Assembly (NCBI GenBank): GCA_964540105.1
Contig: CAZILL010000003.1
Location: 186,001 to 250,000 of the forward strand
Origin: DATKJY01 sp964540105
GTDB lineage: Bacteria; Zixibacteria; MSB-5A5; GN15; FEB-12
DNA: 64,000 bases
Direction: 5' to 3'
Numbering within the stretch: the stretch's first letter is position 1; the number at the start of each line of letters is the position of its first letter. The notes under the pieces are model-generated. The model worked only from the letters and a program-made list of their open reading frames with translations. It searched no databases and was not told where the DNA came from. Positions 52,224 through 62,327 of this stretch are shown in pieces. Position numbers and translations under genes: made by a program.

Positions 52224-55200
52224 CTACCGTCCGAAATCCTGTAGAGATCCGCTGCCGATCAGTGACGACGTGTTGTCAATCTTGATCGAGGGAATCGCAA
52301 TGACGTTTAGCCTGAAGCCATACCCTTGGTTGGAGCCGATCGGCACCCAATACAATGTCCCGACCCAGCAGTGCAGCTGTTTCACAATATTCACCTGTTT
52401 GTTGACTGTACCCCCTCCCCCGAAATCATAGCTCTGCGAGTAAGTAACCGCCGTCGTCGGCGTGACATTGAACCTCAGGGTCAACTGAGCATAGCTCGAT
52501 TTCTCGTATTTGATTCCCTTGTTTGCTTCACTATAGGTGTAAGTGGCGGCAAGACTCCAACCCGATCCGGATTGCGCGGTTGTGATTGTTGAAAGCGAGT
52601 CAAGTCCGTGCGACGTGTCAGGCTGAGTCACTTTGGCGACTTCATCGAATATCGTTCTCTGTCCGGCGAGTGTGATATTCGCGTTGAAAGAAAAATCCCG
52701 CAACGAGGGAGAAAAGACGGTCGCTCTTCTTGATCCAAGTCTGTAGACTGCGTGGCGCATCTCACCATAGAAAGAGATCTTTGGGCCTGCTTGCGAGCGA
52801 TACGATGTCCTGATATCCGAAAAAGCGCTGTCTCTCTTCCGGAAATTGTAGCTCAATCCACTCGTAATCGACAGCAGTTCATAACTCTTCTCAATCTCCC
52901 CCTTCCTTATCTTGGCCTGATAGATTTGTCCGAGTGTCACGCTCATCGACGACGCCTCGACCAGACTGCCGACTCCCCCACCAACATACGCGCGGACCTC
53001 GGGAAAGCGGTTAAGTCGTGGAACATAACCGTATGAAACGGACGTCGAAAGTACCTGTCTCAGGCCGCTTACTCCGAACATCTTCGGATAGAGCGTGCCG
53101 TACAGTTTTGTTGAGAACGACATTCCGAGATTGTAGAGGTAGGTTCGATAGAGCGGCCCAGGGTCGAGCTTCTTTTCACGAGATTGATCAGTCGGCCACA
53201 CTTTGAGCCAATTCTCGCTGTAACTTGCGCTTGGATTGAGCACAAAGTATCGCGCGACGGTAAGGGGAAAGGAGAACCCGACACTGTGATCAACTCGGGT
53301 GAAGCTGCGCCGACTACGGTACGAGATCGAATCTATCTTCGTGGAATCAGAAAGAACGGAATCTGTGATTGAAGAGTCTATTGGGTCATAAATGTACCGA
53401 TAGTTATAGCCATGAGAGAACGTGTACTTCGTAATCCTGTCCGAGTGATTGGTAGCTGCGGGTGTATACGAGATGATCGCATTGTGGTACCATCTGCGCT
53501 CGTACGTCCCATCGGCCTTGCGCGTGCCGCTTCCGAACGGGCGGATATTCACTGAGGAAAGTGTCAGAATCGGGATATTGTCGCTTCTCGTTTCTCGATC
53601 CAGATCGACGTCGTGGTTGAAATTGGCGCTGATCGCATAGCTGCGTCCGAAAAGCTTGCGCATGCTGAGGTGGGAGCGGACGTTGCGGTTGAGCCGATCT
53701 TTGAGATCAAGCGAGTAGTCCTTGTAGTAGTCCTTTGACGACTGGAATTGACCGTCAGCGTCCAGCTTAAAGCTCGGGGATATTTCCTGACTGTGCCTGG
53801 CATTGAGTGTCCAGCTGTTCTTCCCAGTTTCAGCCGCCGTCTGGCTGTTGTACCCGGTTACCGTCGTATAATTGGCTGAGATGCTTCCATCCAGCAAGTA
53901 CAGCACTTTGTATCGACCTTCTCCTGAAAAGGTAACAGTCCGTCCCCTCTCATTATAGTCCAGCGCCCCTTTCAGGTCCCAGTAGTCTGAAGGAGACCAG
54001 AAGTACCCGACGTTGCGAATGTAGCGATCCCCTTTCTCGATATTGCCGAAGGAAAAGGGCAGAAAGCCCGAGTGGCGCCCTTTCTTCAGAGGAAACACAT
54101 AGAACGGCAGAGCCAGGACTGGAACGCGGTTAATATACATCACCACGGGCTTGGCCAGGAGCTTATCCCCCTCGAGGAGTTTCATCCGCTTGGAATAGAA
54201 GTGAAAATGCGGCTCGTTGGCGTCGCAGGTCGTGTACCGTCCCTGATCGACGTAGAAGATATCACGGTTTGCTCGAAACACGTTCTCCCCATAATAGAAG
54301 CCGGTCTCGTACTTCGACTTGGACTGAATGATTCGTCCTTTCTCCGTCTCAGTCGAATATTGAAGGTAATCCCCATATACAGTTTCCGTCTTGTCCTTGA
54401 GTGCGACCGGTACCAGATTTGGCTGAAGGTGAGCTGTAAGATTGTCATCTGACCGACTTGAGTCAGAACCGACCGACGCAGAGTACGCCTCAATCAACTT
54501 CCGGCGCGTGTCAAAGGTGATCTTGTGGGCGTCCAACGTGACGGCACGTGAAGTCACATGGGCGATCTTGGTAAGGACGATAATCGAATCTGACATGCTG
54601 TAGCTGATATTCGCAGAGTTGTAATTGATCGTGTCGGCGATGAGAGCATGGGCTGTGTCTTTGGCCGACTCCTTGCCACTGATATAGGAGCCGACCGCCC
54701 CGCCATCGACGTTGATTCTCTGCAGCCGCTCGCTTGCAAGAAAGAGACGAATGGTGTCGCCCGAAACTGAATTCTCGTAAAATTCGGTCTTGCCTCGCGG
54801 TGATGGGTAGTACCAGGAGTACGCTTGTCCCGTGCAGGTAAGCTGGCTCAATTGCCCTCCCAGAAAGTCGAGGACGAGGTGATTCCCCTTTAGGATGGAT
54901 CGGTCGAATGCGGTCCCTGCCGAATCGGCAGCCTCGACGAATTCCCCTTTGGCTGAGTCAACGACATTAATTTGCGAAATCAGATTCTGGATCGACGTAA
55001 TGCTAATTGTGGCGCCCGAGATCACAGACTTGCCCCGTTTCGCTACGGGATTATCAAACAGATCAAGACTGTTCTCCTTAGCCATCATAACTGCGCGCCC
55101 GGCTGTCGCCGAGATGTCGCGCGACGAGATAATGACATTACCGGTCGCCAACGCTCTCCTCGAAATGGCGTCGTAATCCACCGAGTCGGCAACGACTTTA

Positions 55201-55655
55201 ATCATCGAGGAGCTGTCCGGATACTTTAGATAGACTGTCGGACGAATCCGCATGGCGAAACTTCGCGACTTTTTGTCATAGAACGCGTGTTTGCCGACCG
55301 CATAAAGGGAATCTTTGCGCGACCACAGCTCCACATAGGGTCCGACTGCAACCGCTTCCTGTGAGATCAGATCGTAATTGACTGAGTCCGCCAACAGCCG
55401 ATATTCCAAGTCTTCAATGATCACATTGCGCCGCAGGATTACGCGCTCACCCTTGAGCCACATCATTGAGTCGCAGTAAATCATGCTGCTTCCAGCCTGA
55501 AAGACAACCCCCCCGTTCGCAAATGTCGTATCCTGAAGGAGTCCAGCCATCTCATCAGCATGGTGAAGCACTAATCGATCCACGACCTCTTCGCCGATAG
55601 CTGTATCCATCCAAACGAGGGCGAGCACGAGAAGCAAGGGTATCGACTTACGCAT
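52224..55655 (-). CDS. lptD: LPS-assembly protein LptD (OstA family), large
   Basis: 1143 residues from the ATG at 55655; a longer frame runs into the AlaX gene. Signal peptide (SIPLLLVLALVWMDTAIG). The N-terminal 450 or so residues are OstA/LptA-like beta-jellyroll repeats (GGVVFQAGSSMIYCDSMMW, ATGNVIISSRDISATAGRAVM). The LptD core follows (YLQYSTETEKGRI; VPVLALPFYVFPLKKGRHSGFLPF), and then a beta-barrel with many alternating Tyr/Ser/Asp strands. It is longer than E. coli LptD (784 residues), consistent with duplicated jellyroll units. It inserts LPS into the outer leaflet. Confidence 0.88.
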   Translation of the reverse strand: MRKSIPLLLVLALVWMDTAIGEEVVDRLVLHHADEMAGLLQDTTFANGGVVFQAGSSMIYCDSMMWLKGERVILRRNVIIEDLEYRLLADSVNYDLISQEAVAVGPYVELWSRKDSLYAVGKHAFYDKKSRSFAMRIRPTVYLKYPDSSSMIKVVADSVDYDAISRRALATGNVIISSRDISATAGRAVMMAKENSLDLFDNPVAKRGKSVISGATISITSIQNLISQINVVDSAKGEFVEAADSAGTAFDRSILKGNHLVLDFLGGQLSQLTCTGQAYSWYYPSPRGKTEFYENSVSGDTIRLFLASERLQRINVDGGAVGSYISGKESAKDTAHALIADTINYNSANISYSMSDSIIVLTKIAHVTSRAVTLDAHKITFDTRRKLIEAYSASVGSDSSRSDDNLTAHLQPNLVPVALKDKTETVYGDYLQYSTETEKGRIIQSKSKYETGFYYGENVFRANRDIFYVDQGRYTTCDANEPHFHFYSKRMKLLEGDKLLAKPVVMYINRVPVLALPFYVFPLKKGRHSGFLPFSFGNIEKGDRYIRNVGYFWSPSDYWDLKGALDYNERGRTVTFSGEGRYKVLYLLDGSISANYTTVTGYNSQTAAETGKNSWTLNARHSQEISPSFKLDADGQFQSSKDYYKDYSLDLKDRLNRNVRSHLSMRKLFGRSYAISANFNHDVDLDRETRSDNIPILTLSSVNIRPFGSGTRKADGTYERRWYHNAIISYTPAATNHSDRITKYTFSHGYNYRYIYDPIDSSITDSVLSDSTKIDSISYRSRRSFTRVDHSVGFSFPLTVARYFVLNPSASYSENWLKVWPTDQSREKKLDPGPLYRTYLYNLGMSFSTKLYGTLYPKMFGVSGLRQVLSTSVSYGYVPRLNRFPEVRAYVGGGVGSLVEASSMSVTLGQIYQAKIRKGEIEKSYELLSITSGLSYNFRKRDSAFSDIRTSYRSQAGPKISFYGEMRHAVYRLGSRRATVFSPSLRDFSFNANITLAGQRTIFDEVAKVTQPDTSHGLDSLSTITTAQSGSGWSLAATYTYSEANKGIKYEKSSYAQLTLRFNVTPTTAVTYSQSYDFGGGGTVNKQVNIVKQLHCWVGTLYWVPIGSNQGYGFRLNVIAIPSIKIDNTSSLIGSGSLQDFGR

Positions 55656-56838
55656 CTGGTTCAGAATCCACAATTGCAGAAATATATTCCTCAAAGAGCG
55701 CGGCTTTTGCGCCTCCCATCTGCGCCATTTGCTCGCTGCCACCTCCCCTCAGACCGAATCGAGATGCTAAGCGCTTTGCGATATTGCCGGCATGCATTCC
55801 AGAACCTGCACAAACCGCTACGACTATTCTCTCGTCCGCCAGCAGGACGCACAGCCCGCCGATCTGGCCGGCTGTTGTTTGCGCGAGTGTGCTTGCCAAG
55901 CTCCCATCGAGTCCGGATACAATGGCCGAAACCACGCGCCGAGCACCGACCACTCGGCACTGCTGCGCGAGCTGCTCAACTCTGAGCGGCAGGGTCTGCT
56001 TCTGAAGTTCCACCGCCTGCTTGCGGAGCGCCCTGTTTTCAGTAGTGATCTTTGCTACCTTTCCCTCAAGATCATCAATATGACATGTCAATTGCCGAGC
56101 CAATCTGTCGGTTATCTGAAAACGAGAGGCGTAATCCGTGAATGCTTGTGAGCCGGACAGGAACTTCACCAGGACATGTTCCCTCATCCGTTCACAGCCA
56201 ATGATCTTGACCATGCCGACTTCGGCTGTCGATTGACAATGCGTCCCACCGCACGCCGACCAATCAAACTCTCCGATTTTGATAATTCGGATCGTTCCCA
56301 GCCGATCAGGCATCTTCCTGAGAGGGACGCTTCCAAGTTCCGAGCGCTCGATGAAGAGAATATCCACTGGTGCGTTCTCAAGAATCGTCTTGTTCGTCAG
56401 CGATTCGGCCTCCTCCATTTCTGCTTCACCCGGGATGCCGCCGAACAGCTCGATCGCTCCATAGTCTTCTCCGAGGTGGACTGAAACAGTCTCAAGGTTG
56501 TGGAGTCTTGCAAAGCTCTGGCTCAAGATGTGCTGCGCTGTGTGCTGTTGGCAGTTCTTCCTTCTGCGAGAACCTTCGACAACACCTTGAGTCGTCTGCC
56601 CAACTCCCCCGACCGACTCTTGCGTGAAGTGCCACACTTCCCCCTCGGACGACTCGAGAACCTCTAGTACATCCTTCCCGTTGAGTGTGCCGCGGTCAAA
56701 CAGCTGTCCTCCTGAGGTCGGATAGAATGCCGAACGATTCAATATCGTCAGCGTCCTCCCTTGACGGAGATCCGTTGCGACTATGGTTGCCTCGAAACGG
56801 AGCAGTTTCGGATCATGGTAGTATAATCGCTCAGTCAA
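55648..56838 (-). CDS. Alanyl-tRNA editing protein AlaX-type (with DHHA1 domain)
   Basis: 396 residues starting with TTG after GAGGCA. It resembles the editing half of AlaRS. A short N-terminal domain (FYPTSGGQLFDRGTL) is followed by the editing site with HTAQHILSQ (HxxxH) and SACGGTHCQ (C-x3-H), the zinc ligands. A coiled-coil (LEGKVAKITTENRALRKQAVELQKQ) and a DHHA1 domain with LRGGGSEQMAQMGG end it. Such trans-editing proteins hydrolyse Ser-tRNA-Ala or Gly-tRNA-Ala. No synthetase core is present. It overlaps lptD by eight bases. Confidence 0.91.
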   Translation of the reverse strand: MTERLYYHDPKLLRFEATIVATDLRQGRTLTILNRSAFYPTSGGQLFDRGTLNGKDVLEVLESSEGEVWHFTQESVGGVGQTTQGVVEGSRRRKNCQQHTAQHILSQSFARLHNLETVSVHLGEDYGAIELFGGIPGEAEMEEAESLTNKTILENAPVDILFIERSELGSVPLRKMPDRLGTIRIIKIGEFDWSACGGTHCQSTAEVGMVKIIGCERMREHVLVKFLSGSQAFTDYASRFQITDRLARQLTCHIDDLEGKVAKITTENRALRKQAVELQKQTLPLRVEQLAQQCRVVGARRVVSAIVSGLDGSLASTLAQTTAGQIGGLCVLLADERIVVAVCAGSGMHAGNIAKRLASRFGLRGGGSEQMAQMGGAKAALFEEYISAIVDSEPDA

Positions 56839-56957
56839 TAACCGTGCCTCGCGGTCTGTTCTGATGACCCTGTCACATCGTGTATAGGCATCTCAGTTCC
56901 ACTCTCTTCTACTCTCGTCCAAGAGAAAAGGATTCATGGCTGTCACATCCCAGGCCT

Positions 56958-57728
56958 TCAGGCAACACTGTTTTGAAGAGTACCGATCTCTTCTATCCGG
57001 ACCTCGATCTTGTCCCCCGATTTCATCGGCGATATCCCTGACGGTGTGCCCGTGGAGATCAGATCTCCCGGAAGGAGGGTCATGATCTGCGATATGTACG
57101 TGATCAGGAACGGAATGTCGAAGATCATGAGCGATGTACGGCCGGCTTGCATGACTGTCTCGTTGAGAATCCCTTCGACTAACAGATCACGAAAGTTCGC
57201 CCGTTCCTCAATCCATGGGCCGACCGGACAGAACGTGTCGAACCCCTTCGCGCGCGACCACTGGCCGTCCTTCTTCTGCAGATCTCGTGCGGTGACGTCG
57301 TTTACGCACGTGAAGCCAAGAATATGCTGTTCAGCATCTTCGATCTTGATCTTTGAGGCCGTTTTCCCGATGACTACCGCAAGTTCGGCCTCGTAATCAA
57401 CTCGTTCCGACTCCTTAGGAAGAACAATCCTCTCCCCTGGCCCGATGACTGAAGAGGGAGGCTTGAGGAAGAGAAGCGGGTACTCGGGAGGCTTGTCGGC
57501 CGAGAACGATGCCGTCACGTGCGCATGATAATTGAGTCCGACACATACAATCTTGGACGGTTCTACAGGAGCCATCAATCTAATTTCTTTCAACCGGTAT
57601 TGTTCCCGACCCTTTTCTACGCCAATCCAGGGGGGTTGGGACAATTGAGTAACAGCGTCACCCTCCAAGATGCCATAGTGAGATTGTGGGGATCCGTGAG
57701 CTGCGAATCGGACATAGCGTACAGACAT
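56958..57728 (-). CDS. Fumarylacetoacetate hydrolase family protein
   Basis: 256 residues of the FAH superfamily (YcgM-like). Start of the FAH domain at KIVCVGLNYHAHV, metal-binding acidic residues in VDYEAELAVVIGK and VNDVTARDLQ, then GFDTFCPVGPWI and STGTPSGISPM. Members act as acylpyruvases, oxaloacetate decarboxylases or aromatic-degradation hydrolases; which applies is not decidable here. The ATG follows AAGGAGG closely. About 120 bases separate it from the AlaX gene and 200 from the MATE gene. Confidence 0.9.
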   Translation of the reverse strand: MSVRYVRFAAHGSPQSHYGILEGDAVTQLSQPPWIGVEKGREQYRLKEIRLMAPVEPSKIVCVGLNYHAHVTASFSADKPPEYPLLFLKPPSSVIGPGERIVLPKESERVDYEAELAVVIGKTASKIKIEDAEQHILGFTCVNDVTARDLQKKDGQWSRAKGFDTFCPVGPWIEERANFRDLLVEGILNETVMQAGRTSLMIFDIPFLITYISQIMTLLPGDLISTGTPSGISPMKSGDKIEVRIEEIGTLQNSVA

Positions 57729-57928
57729 TTGCCCTCCTTAGCAGGCAGTATCGAAACCCCACTTTTCCCGCAGCTTCGCCCCCCCTGTCCAGCGGGGAGT
57801 GTCACGGGGAGTGAGGTCATGTGAGGCTGTGCAGAGTTCTTTCAACAAGCCCTATACTACGCGAACACTATCTATCCTCATTCAATTGAGGAAATAACGA
57901 ACCGGACCTGAGAGGGGTCAAGCTAATA

Positions 57929-59284
57929 TCAAAGCGTTTTCGTTTTCCATCCGCCTCTCTTGAACCAGACCGCAAGCACGGCAGCTTTCAGGGTCGTAGT
58001 GATTGTCATGGTCCACCAGACACCGTTGATCCCGAGCCCTGCGTCGAAACAGAGGTAATAGGCGAGGGGAATCCGCACGATCGCCCCAGGAATCATGACG
58101 AGCATCGGGGGGAGGGTATCCCCAGCCCCGCTAAAGGAGCCTTCCAGCACGATCTCGATTGCCATGCTAAACTGCGACAGTCCGAGAATGAACAGGTAGT
58201 CTGAGGCAATCTTGCGAACAGCAGGGTCAGACGTGAAGATCCCGCTTATGAGATTCGGGACGAAGATAAAGGCCGAGGACGTGATGAACGTGAAGGCTAT
58301 CGCCAGTCCGGTTGCCCCCCAGGCGCAGCGGCTTGCTCGCCCAGGATTCTGCGCGCCCAAGTTCTGTCCTACCATCGTGGATGACGCCAGCGAGAACCCG
58401 TAGCAGGTCAGATAGGAAAGCGACTCCATCCGATTGCCAATCCCCATTGCCGCTCCGGCCGGTTCTCCAAACTTGTGGACTATGCGAATCAGAAACCAAT
58501 AAACGCCGGTAAATGTCAGCTGCTGAACACTGATGGGAACGCCGATCCGGGCAATCTTCAGCATGCTCTGAAGTTGAGGTCGCGTGGTCCATCGCCACTC
58601 TATCGGGAATCCAGCCTTCCCCTTGAGCAGCTGCCCTATCACGGCGACTGTGCAGAGCGAAATGGATATCAACGTCGCCAACGCTGCTCCGGTAACCCCC
58701 ATCCGCGGAAAAGGACCCAGGCCGAAGATGAAAAGCGGATCGAGAACAAGATTGAGAACAATGCATGAAGCGCCGACGATTAGCGGAGTCCTTGTGTTGC
58801 CAGCTGCTCGGAAGGCAGACATGGCCGTGTCGGCCAAGGCGAAGAAAGGCGTAGACATGAAGAACAGGCGCAGGTACGGTAGCGCGATCAGACGCGGTTC
58901 CTCGCCTGCTCCCATAAACTCAAGCAGTTCTGGCGCGAAGCAGAAACCGAGAGAAGACGTTGTAATGCCGACGCACATTGCAACGTACAACCCCTGTCTG
59001 GCGTAATGAGCGGCAGACTCTGGTTCCTTTGCGCCGATGTGTCGCGAGACCAGGGCGGTTACTCCGATTGTCGCGAGAGATATGCTGTGAAACGCCGTCC
59101 AGCAAATGACCATGGAGCTCGTCACGGCGTCCTGCGCGGCGGAGCCGAGCCTGCCTACCCAGAAGAAATTGATGATCGACAGGGCCACTTCCATGAACAT
59201 GCCGAGAACAACCGGCACGGCCAGGGCTATGATCGTGCGGACGATTGGGCCGGATGTGATCTTGTCGGATGCGGTTGAGTCCAA
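57929..59284 (-). CDS. MATE family efflux transporter
   Basis: 451 residues with twelve hydrophobic segments in two similar halves. Each half has the MATE-type entry IIALAVPVVLGMFMEVALSIINFFWVG-like segment, and the second half shows ARIGVPISVQQLTFTGVYWFL. DinF/NorM-like cation-coupled exporter of drugs or metabolites in the inner membrane. The Asp/Glu pattern needed to tell Na+ from H+ coupling could not be assigned. A 200-base gap before the FAH gene holds only short chance hairpins. Confidence 0.93.
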   Translation of the reverse strand: MDSTASDKITSGPIVRTIIALAVPVVLGMFMEVALSIINFFWVGRLGSAAQDAVTSSMVICWTAFHSISLATIGVTALVSRHIGAKEPESAAHYARQGLYVAMCVGITTSSLGFCFAPELLEFMGAGEEPRLIALPYLRLFFMSTPFFALADTAMSAFRAAGNTRTPLIVGASCIVLNLVLDPLFIFGLGPFPRMGVTGAALATLISISLCTVAVIGQLLKGKAGFPIEWRWTTRPQLQSMLKIARIGVPISVQQLTFTGVYWFLIRIVHKFGEPAGAAMGIGNRMESLSYLTCYGFSLASSTMVGQNLGAQNPGRASRCAWGATGLAIAFTFITSSAFIFVPNLISGIFTSDPAVRKIASDYLFILGLSQFSMAIEIVLEGSFSGAGDTLPPMLVMIPGAIVRIPLAYYLCFDAGLGINGVWWTMTITTTLKAAVLAVWFKRGGWKTKTL

Positions 59285-59361
59285 AGCGTGTCCTGCAGGC
59301 GTAACGTGACGTAAGCGGTATTGCGGTTTAGAAGACTAATTGGGTTCAGGTCGCTGAGATT

Positions 59362-59802
59362 TCACTTGTCGTTCAGAGTGTCGGAGAAATACGAAAGCGC
59401 CATCGCGTATCCGTAAAACCCAAAACCGACAATCTGCCCTTTACAGACCGGGGCGATGACCGAGTGATGACGAAACTCTTCCCGGGCATAGACGTTCGAA
59501 AGATGTACTTCTACCGTCTCGATTGAAAAAGCAGCGATAGCATCCCTGAGCGCATAGCTGTAGTGGGTAAGGGCCGCGGCATTGATAATCATCCCTTTCG
59601 CTTCAGCGCCTCGTGCCTGAATGAAATCGATCAGCGCCCCTTCGCTGTTGGATTGAAAGAACTCCAGACTCAGGCCGATCTCAGCAGCGAGCGCCGAAAG
59701 CCTCCCATTGAGCTCGTCCGCTGTTTTGGTCCCGTAGATTTCAGGCTCGCGCTTTCCCAGCAAATTGAGATTTGGTCCATTAAGTACCAATATTTTTGAC
59801 AT
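59362..59802 (-). CDS. aroQ: 3-dehydroquinate dehydratase, type II
   Basis: 146 residues from the ATG at 59802, which has GGAGG five bases upstream and overlaps the aroB end by 23 bases; an earlier in-frame start has no such site. Type II signature ILVLNGPNLNLLGKREPEIYG with the catalytic Tyr. INAAALTHYSYALRDAI follows, then HLSNVYAREEFRHHSV with the catalytic His. Removes water from 3-dehydroquinate. Last gene of the shikimate cluster in transcript order. Confidence 0.96.
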   Translation of the reverse strand: MSKILVLNGPNLNLLGKREPEIYGTKTADELNGRLSALAAEIGLSLEFFQSNSEGALIDFIQARGAEAKGMIINAAALTHYSYALRDAIAAFSIETVEVHLSNVYAREEFRHHSVIAPVCKGQIVGFGFYGYAMALSYFSDTLNDK

Positions 59803-60919
59803 GTTTTCCTCCACCGGTTTCATATTGTTTCAACATTTGCCTCAAAGCCCATCTCGCATTGCGTGGCGCCACACTGTCCACAACCTTCGGCGCCCCGAGG
59901 CGCTCAAGGAGTACGAATCTCACTTGGCCCTCTTTGCGCTTCTTGTCGAACGCCATGGCCCTCAGAACTTCCGATTCGATAAGCTTCCTTCTCGGAACCA
60001 GACGCATGAGCGCGTCCACAAGCTCCGTGTACCCCTCAAGGGAAGTTCGCCTGGCTGTCCCTTCCCGCTCTCCGAGAAACAAAGCCGCTCTCATCCCTAA
60101 TATGACAGCCTCGCCGTGTCGCAGGCGACCGTATCCCAGGCTTCTTTCGATGGCGTGTGCGTAGGTATGCCCAAAGTTGAGAATCATGCGCTCGCCCGTC
60201 TCTTGTTCGTCAGCGCTCACGATTCTCGCCTTCACTTCCACAGCTTGCTCCACCAATCTCCTCAGCGAGCGTAGGTCCAGTAATCTTCCGCGGTCGATGT
60301 ACTTCCTGAGAACTGTCAGCAGGTTTCCGTGTGCGATGCCGGCGCTCTTGGCGATCTCGCCGATTCCCGCGATCAGTTCTCGCTCCGGTAGCGTCATCAG
60401 AAAACTCAGATCACAGTATACAAATTGCGGATGCCAGAGGGTACCAATCAGGTTCTTCCCGGACTTGTGATTGATAGCTGTCTTGCCCCCGATCGACGCG
60501 TCGATCATACCAAGCAAGGTCGTCGGCACCGCTCCCCAGCGCACTCCTCGTAGAATTGTAGAGGCGACATATCCGGCAAGATCGGTCGCCACCCCTCCTC
60601 CAAAGACGAGAATGGCATCCCCTCTGGAGATATTGTGCGCCAGCAACAGATTATAGAGTCTCCCAGCTTCAACTGCACTCTTGGTCCTCTCACCTTGAGG
60701 AATAGCCACAATGTCACAGTTGCAATTCGAATGCTGAAGGGTCTCGATGATTCGATCTTGGTACAAGGCCAGGACTTGAGCGTCGACCAACGTGAACAGG
60801 CGCCCACCCCGCGCCAACTTTCTGACCAGCGACGCCAGCCGATTCAGCCGATTCGCCGTGACGATTATCGGGTATGACCGGTCGCCAAGTTCAACTCTTG
60901 TGGCTTGCATAATACGCAT
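59780..60919 (-). CDS. aroB: 3-dehydroquinate synthase
   Basis: 379 residues. NAD-binding and active-site motifs are intact: VFGGGVATDLAGYVAST, IDASIGGKTAINHKSGKNL and ILNFGHTYAHAIERSLG, with RHGEAVILGM following. Converts DAHP to 3-dehydroquinate. An ATG at 60910 is the alternative start; both lie inside the end of aroK (AAGG is close to the first). The C-terminus extends into the aroQ start. Confidence 0.96.
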   Translation of the reverse strand: MRIMQATRVELGDRSYPIIVTANRLNRLASLVRKLARGGRLFTLVDAQVLALYQDRIIETLQHSNCNCDIVAIPQGERTKSAVEAGRLYNLLLAHNISRGDAILVFGGGVATDLAGYVASTILRGVRWGAVPTTLLGMIDASIGGKTAINHKSGKNLIGTLWHPQFVYCDLSFLMTLPERELIAGIGEIAKSAGIAHGNLLTVLRKYIDRGRLLDLRSLRRLVEQAVEVKARIVSADEQETGERMILNFGHTYAHAIERSLGYGRLRHGEAVILGMRAALFLGEREGTARRTSLEGYTELVDALMRLVPRRKLIESEVLRAMAFDKKRKEGQVRFVLLERLGAPKVVDSVAPRNARWALRQMLKQYETGGGKHVKNIGT

Positions 60920-61472
60920 ATACCTTATGATATACCTTGGACACGACCTCTTCTGGTCTCCCGTGTGAGGTCGATACCGTAATGTCAGCCATACGATACA
61001 GAGGCGAACGCAGTGCGATCAATTGTTTAATTCGAGTGATGTGAACACGTTGGCTCGTCGTCTCTGATCGCAAGATGGCATTCATGAGCGGTCTGTCGTC
61101 GCTGTGCGACAGTCGTCGATATAACTCTCGCACCGAACAGCTGAGATAGATGACCATCCCCAATCGCCTCGACAACTGCCGATTCCGCACTGATTGAAAT
61201 GCGCCTCCACCCAGAGCAAGAACGCGTCGTTGACCGACCTGTGAGGCCAGTTCGGTTAGCGATGAAGTCTCAACGCGTCGGAAATATCGCTCTCCTTGCT
61301 GTGAAAAGATATCCGCGATGCTTCTGCCCTCACTCGCGACGATCATGGCGTCAAGATCGACAAACGGGACTCGTAGTCTCTTGGCCAGCATCTTGCCGAG
61401 CGTAGTCTTCCCTGAACCGGAAAAGCCAATCAGCACAATACTTCTCCCAAGTCGTTTGCTGCTTACACCCAT
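60891..61472 (-). CDS. aroK: Shikimate kinase
   Basis: 193 residues. Walker A GFSGSGKTTLGKMLAKRL, then VDLDAMIVASEGRSIADIF with the shikimate-binding Asp. FRRVETSSL, ALGGGAFQ and the lid SDDRPLMNAI follow. Phosphorylates shikimate at the 3-position with ATP. The start ATG directly abuts the stop of aroE. Slightly longer than typical AroK (about 170-175 residues) through its C-terminal tail. Confidence 0.95.
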   Translation of the reverse strand: MGVSSKRLGRSIVLIGFSGSGKTTLGKMLAKRLRVPFVDLDAMIVASEGRSIADIFSQQGERYFRRVETSSLTELASQVGQRRVLALGGGAFQSVRNRQLSRRLGMVIYLSCSVRELYRRLSHSDDRPLMNAILRSETTSQRVHITRIKQLIALRSPLYRMADITVSTSHGRPEEVVSKVYHKVYAYYASHKS

Positions 61473-62327
61473 CTACCAGCCTCGCTCAACCCGTTCCTTG
61501 CCGAACAGCTCCTCGTAAACCTCGCCGGTGTCGACGTGAGTCCCAGTGAAGATACTGAACGCGGCTACTGCCTGCGCAACCAGCATCATGGAACCGTCGC
61601 ACGCCCGCACTCCGATTTCTCTCGCTCTTAATATGGCAGTGTTCGGCGCATTGTAGTTTAGATCATAATAGAGCCTGGCGAAGGGGCGGTTCAGCGACCT
61701 GCCAAAAGGCACGGCCTCGGAATGGTGCCAACCGCCAAGTGGTGTGCAGTTGACTACCAGATCGTAAACTCTATCCCGAAAAGCTTCTTCGGTCGAAACC
61801 GTTACGATTGAAATCCCTGCGTTCTCCTCAATGCGCTCGAGCACCGGGTTCGGCTTCTTCACCGCTCGAGTAGCGACCACACAACGTTTGACCCCAAGAT
61901 CCCGACCAAGAGCGTTGATAACTCCTCTCCCCGCTCCACCACTCCCAAGGACGAGAATATCATGAAGATCCTGACTGCTGGCGACGTGTCGCAGCGAGTC
62001 GGTAAACCCCCGCCCATCGGTGTTGAAGCCGGTCGCTCCACTTTGCGTGAAGCGGACGCAGTTCACTGCAGAAGGTACTTCAGCGGACGCATCGAGACTG
62101 TCTATGAGCGCCATCACCTCCTGTTTGTGTGGTATTGTCACTGATACGCCCGTGAATCCCCTATCTTTCAATGCCATGATGGCTGTCGGGAGTTGTTCCT
62201 TGGAAACCGAAATCAGTTCGAACTCTCCCGTGACACCTGCTACTCGGAAGATCTTCCGAAATATCGCTGGAGACATCGAGTAGCTGATGTCCTGTCCAAC
62301 AAGCCCGAGCCGCAAAGGCGCTCTCAT
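61473..62327 (-). CDS. aroE: Shikimate dehydrogenase (NADP+)
   Basis: 284 residues. Substrate domain with GQDISYSMSPAIFRKIF and TIPHKQEVM (the catalytic Lys in the HK pair), then FNTDGRGFTDSL. The NADP-binding Rossmann domain has ILVLGSGGAGRGVINAL, followed by VVNCTPLGGWH and GSMMLVAQAVAAFSIF. Reduces 3-dehydroshikimate. Starts in an ATGA overlap with aroA. Confidence 0.95.
   Translation of the reverse strand: MRAPLRLGLVGQDISYSMSPAIFRKIFRVAGVTGEFELISVSKEQLPTAIMALKDRGFTGVSVTIPHKQEVMALIDSLDASAEVPSAVNCVRFTQSGATGFNTDGRGFTDSLRHVASSQDLHDILVLGSGGAGRGVINALGRDLGVKRCVVATRAVKKPNPVLERIEENAGISIVTVSTEEAFRDRVYDLVVNCTPLGGWHHSEAVPFGRSLNRPFARLYYDLNYNAPNTAILRAREIGVRACDGSMMLVAQAVAAFSIFTGTHVDTGEVYEELFGKERVERGW

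Noticed and set aside
57876..57891. CCTCA-TTCAAT-TGAGG hairpin between the MATE and FAH genes
   Set aside because: Only five base pairs and no T tract on the minus strand.
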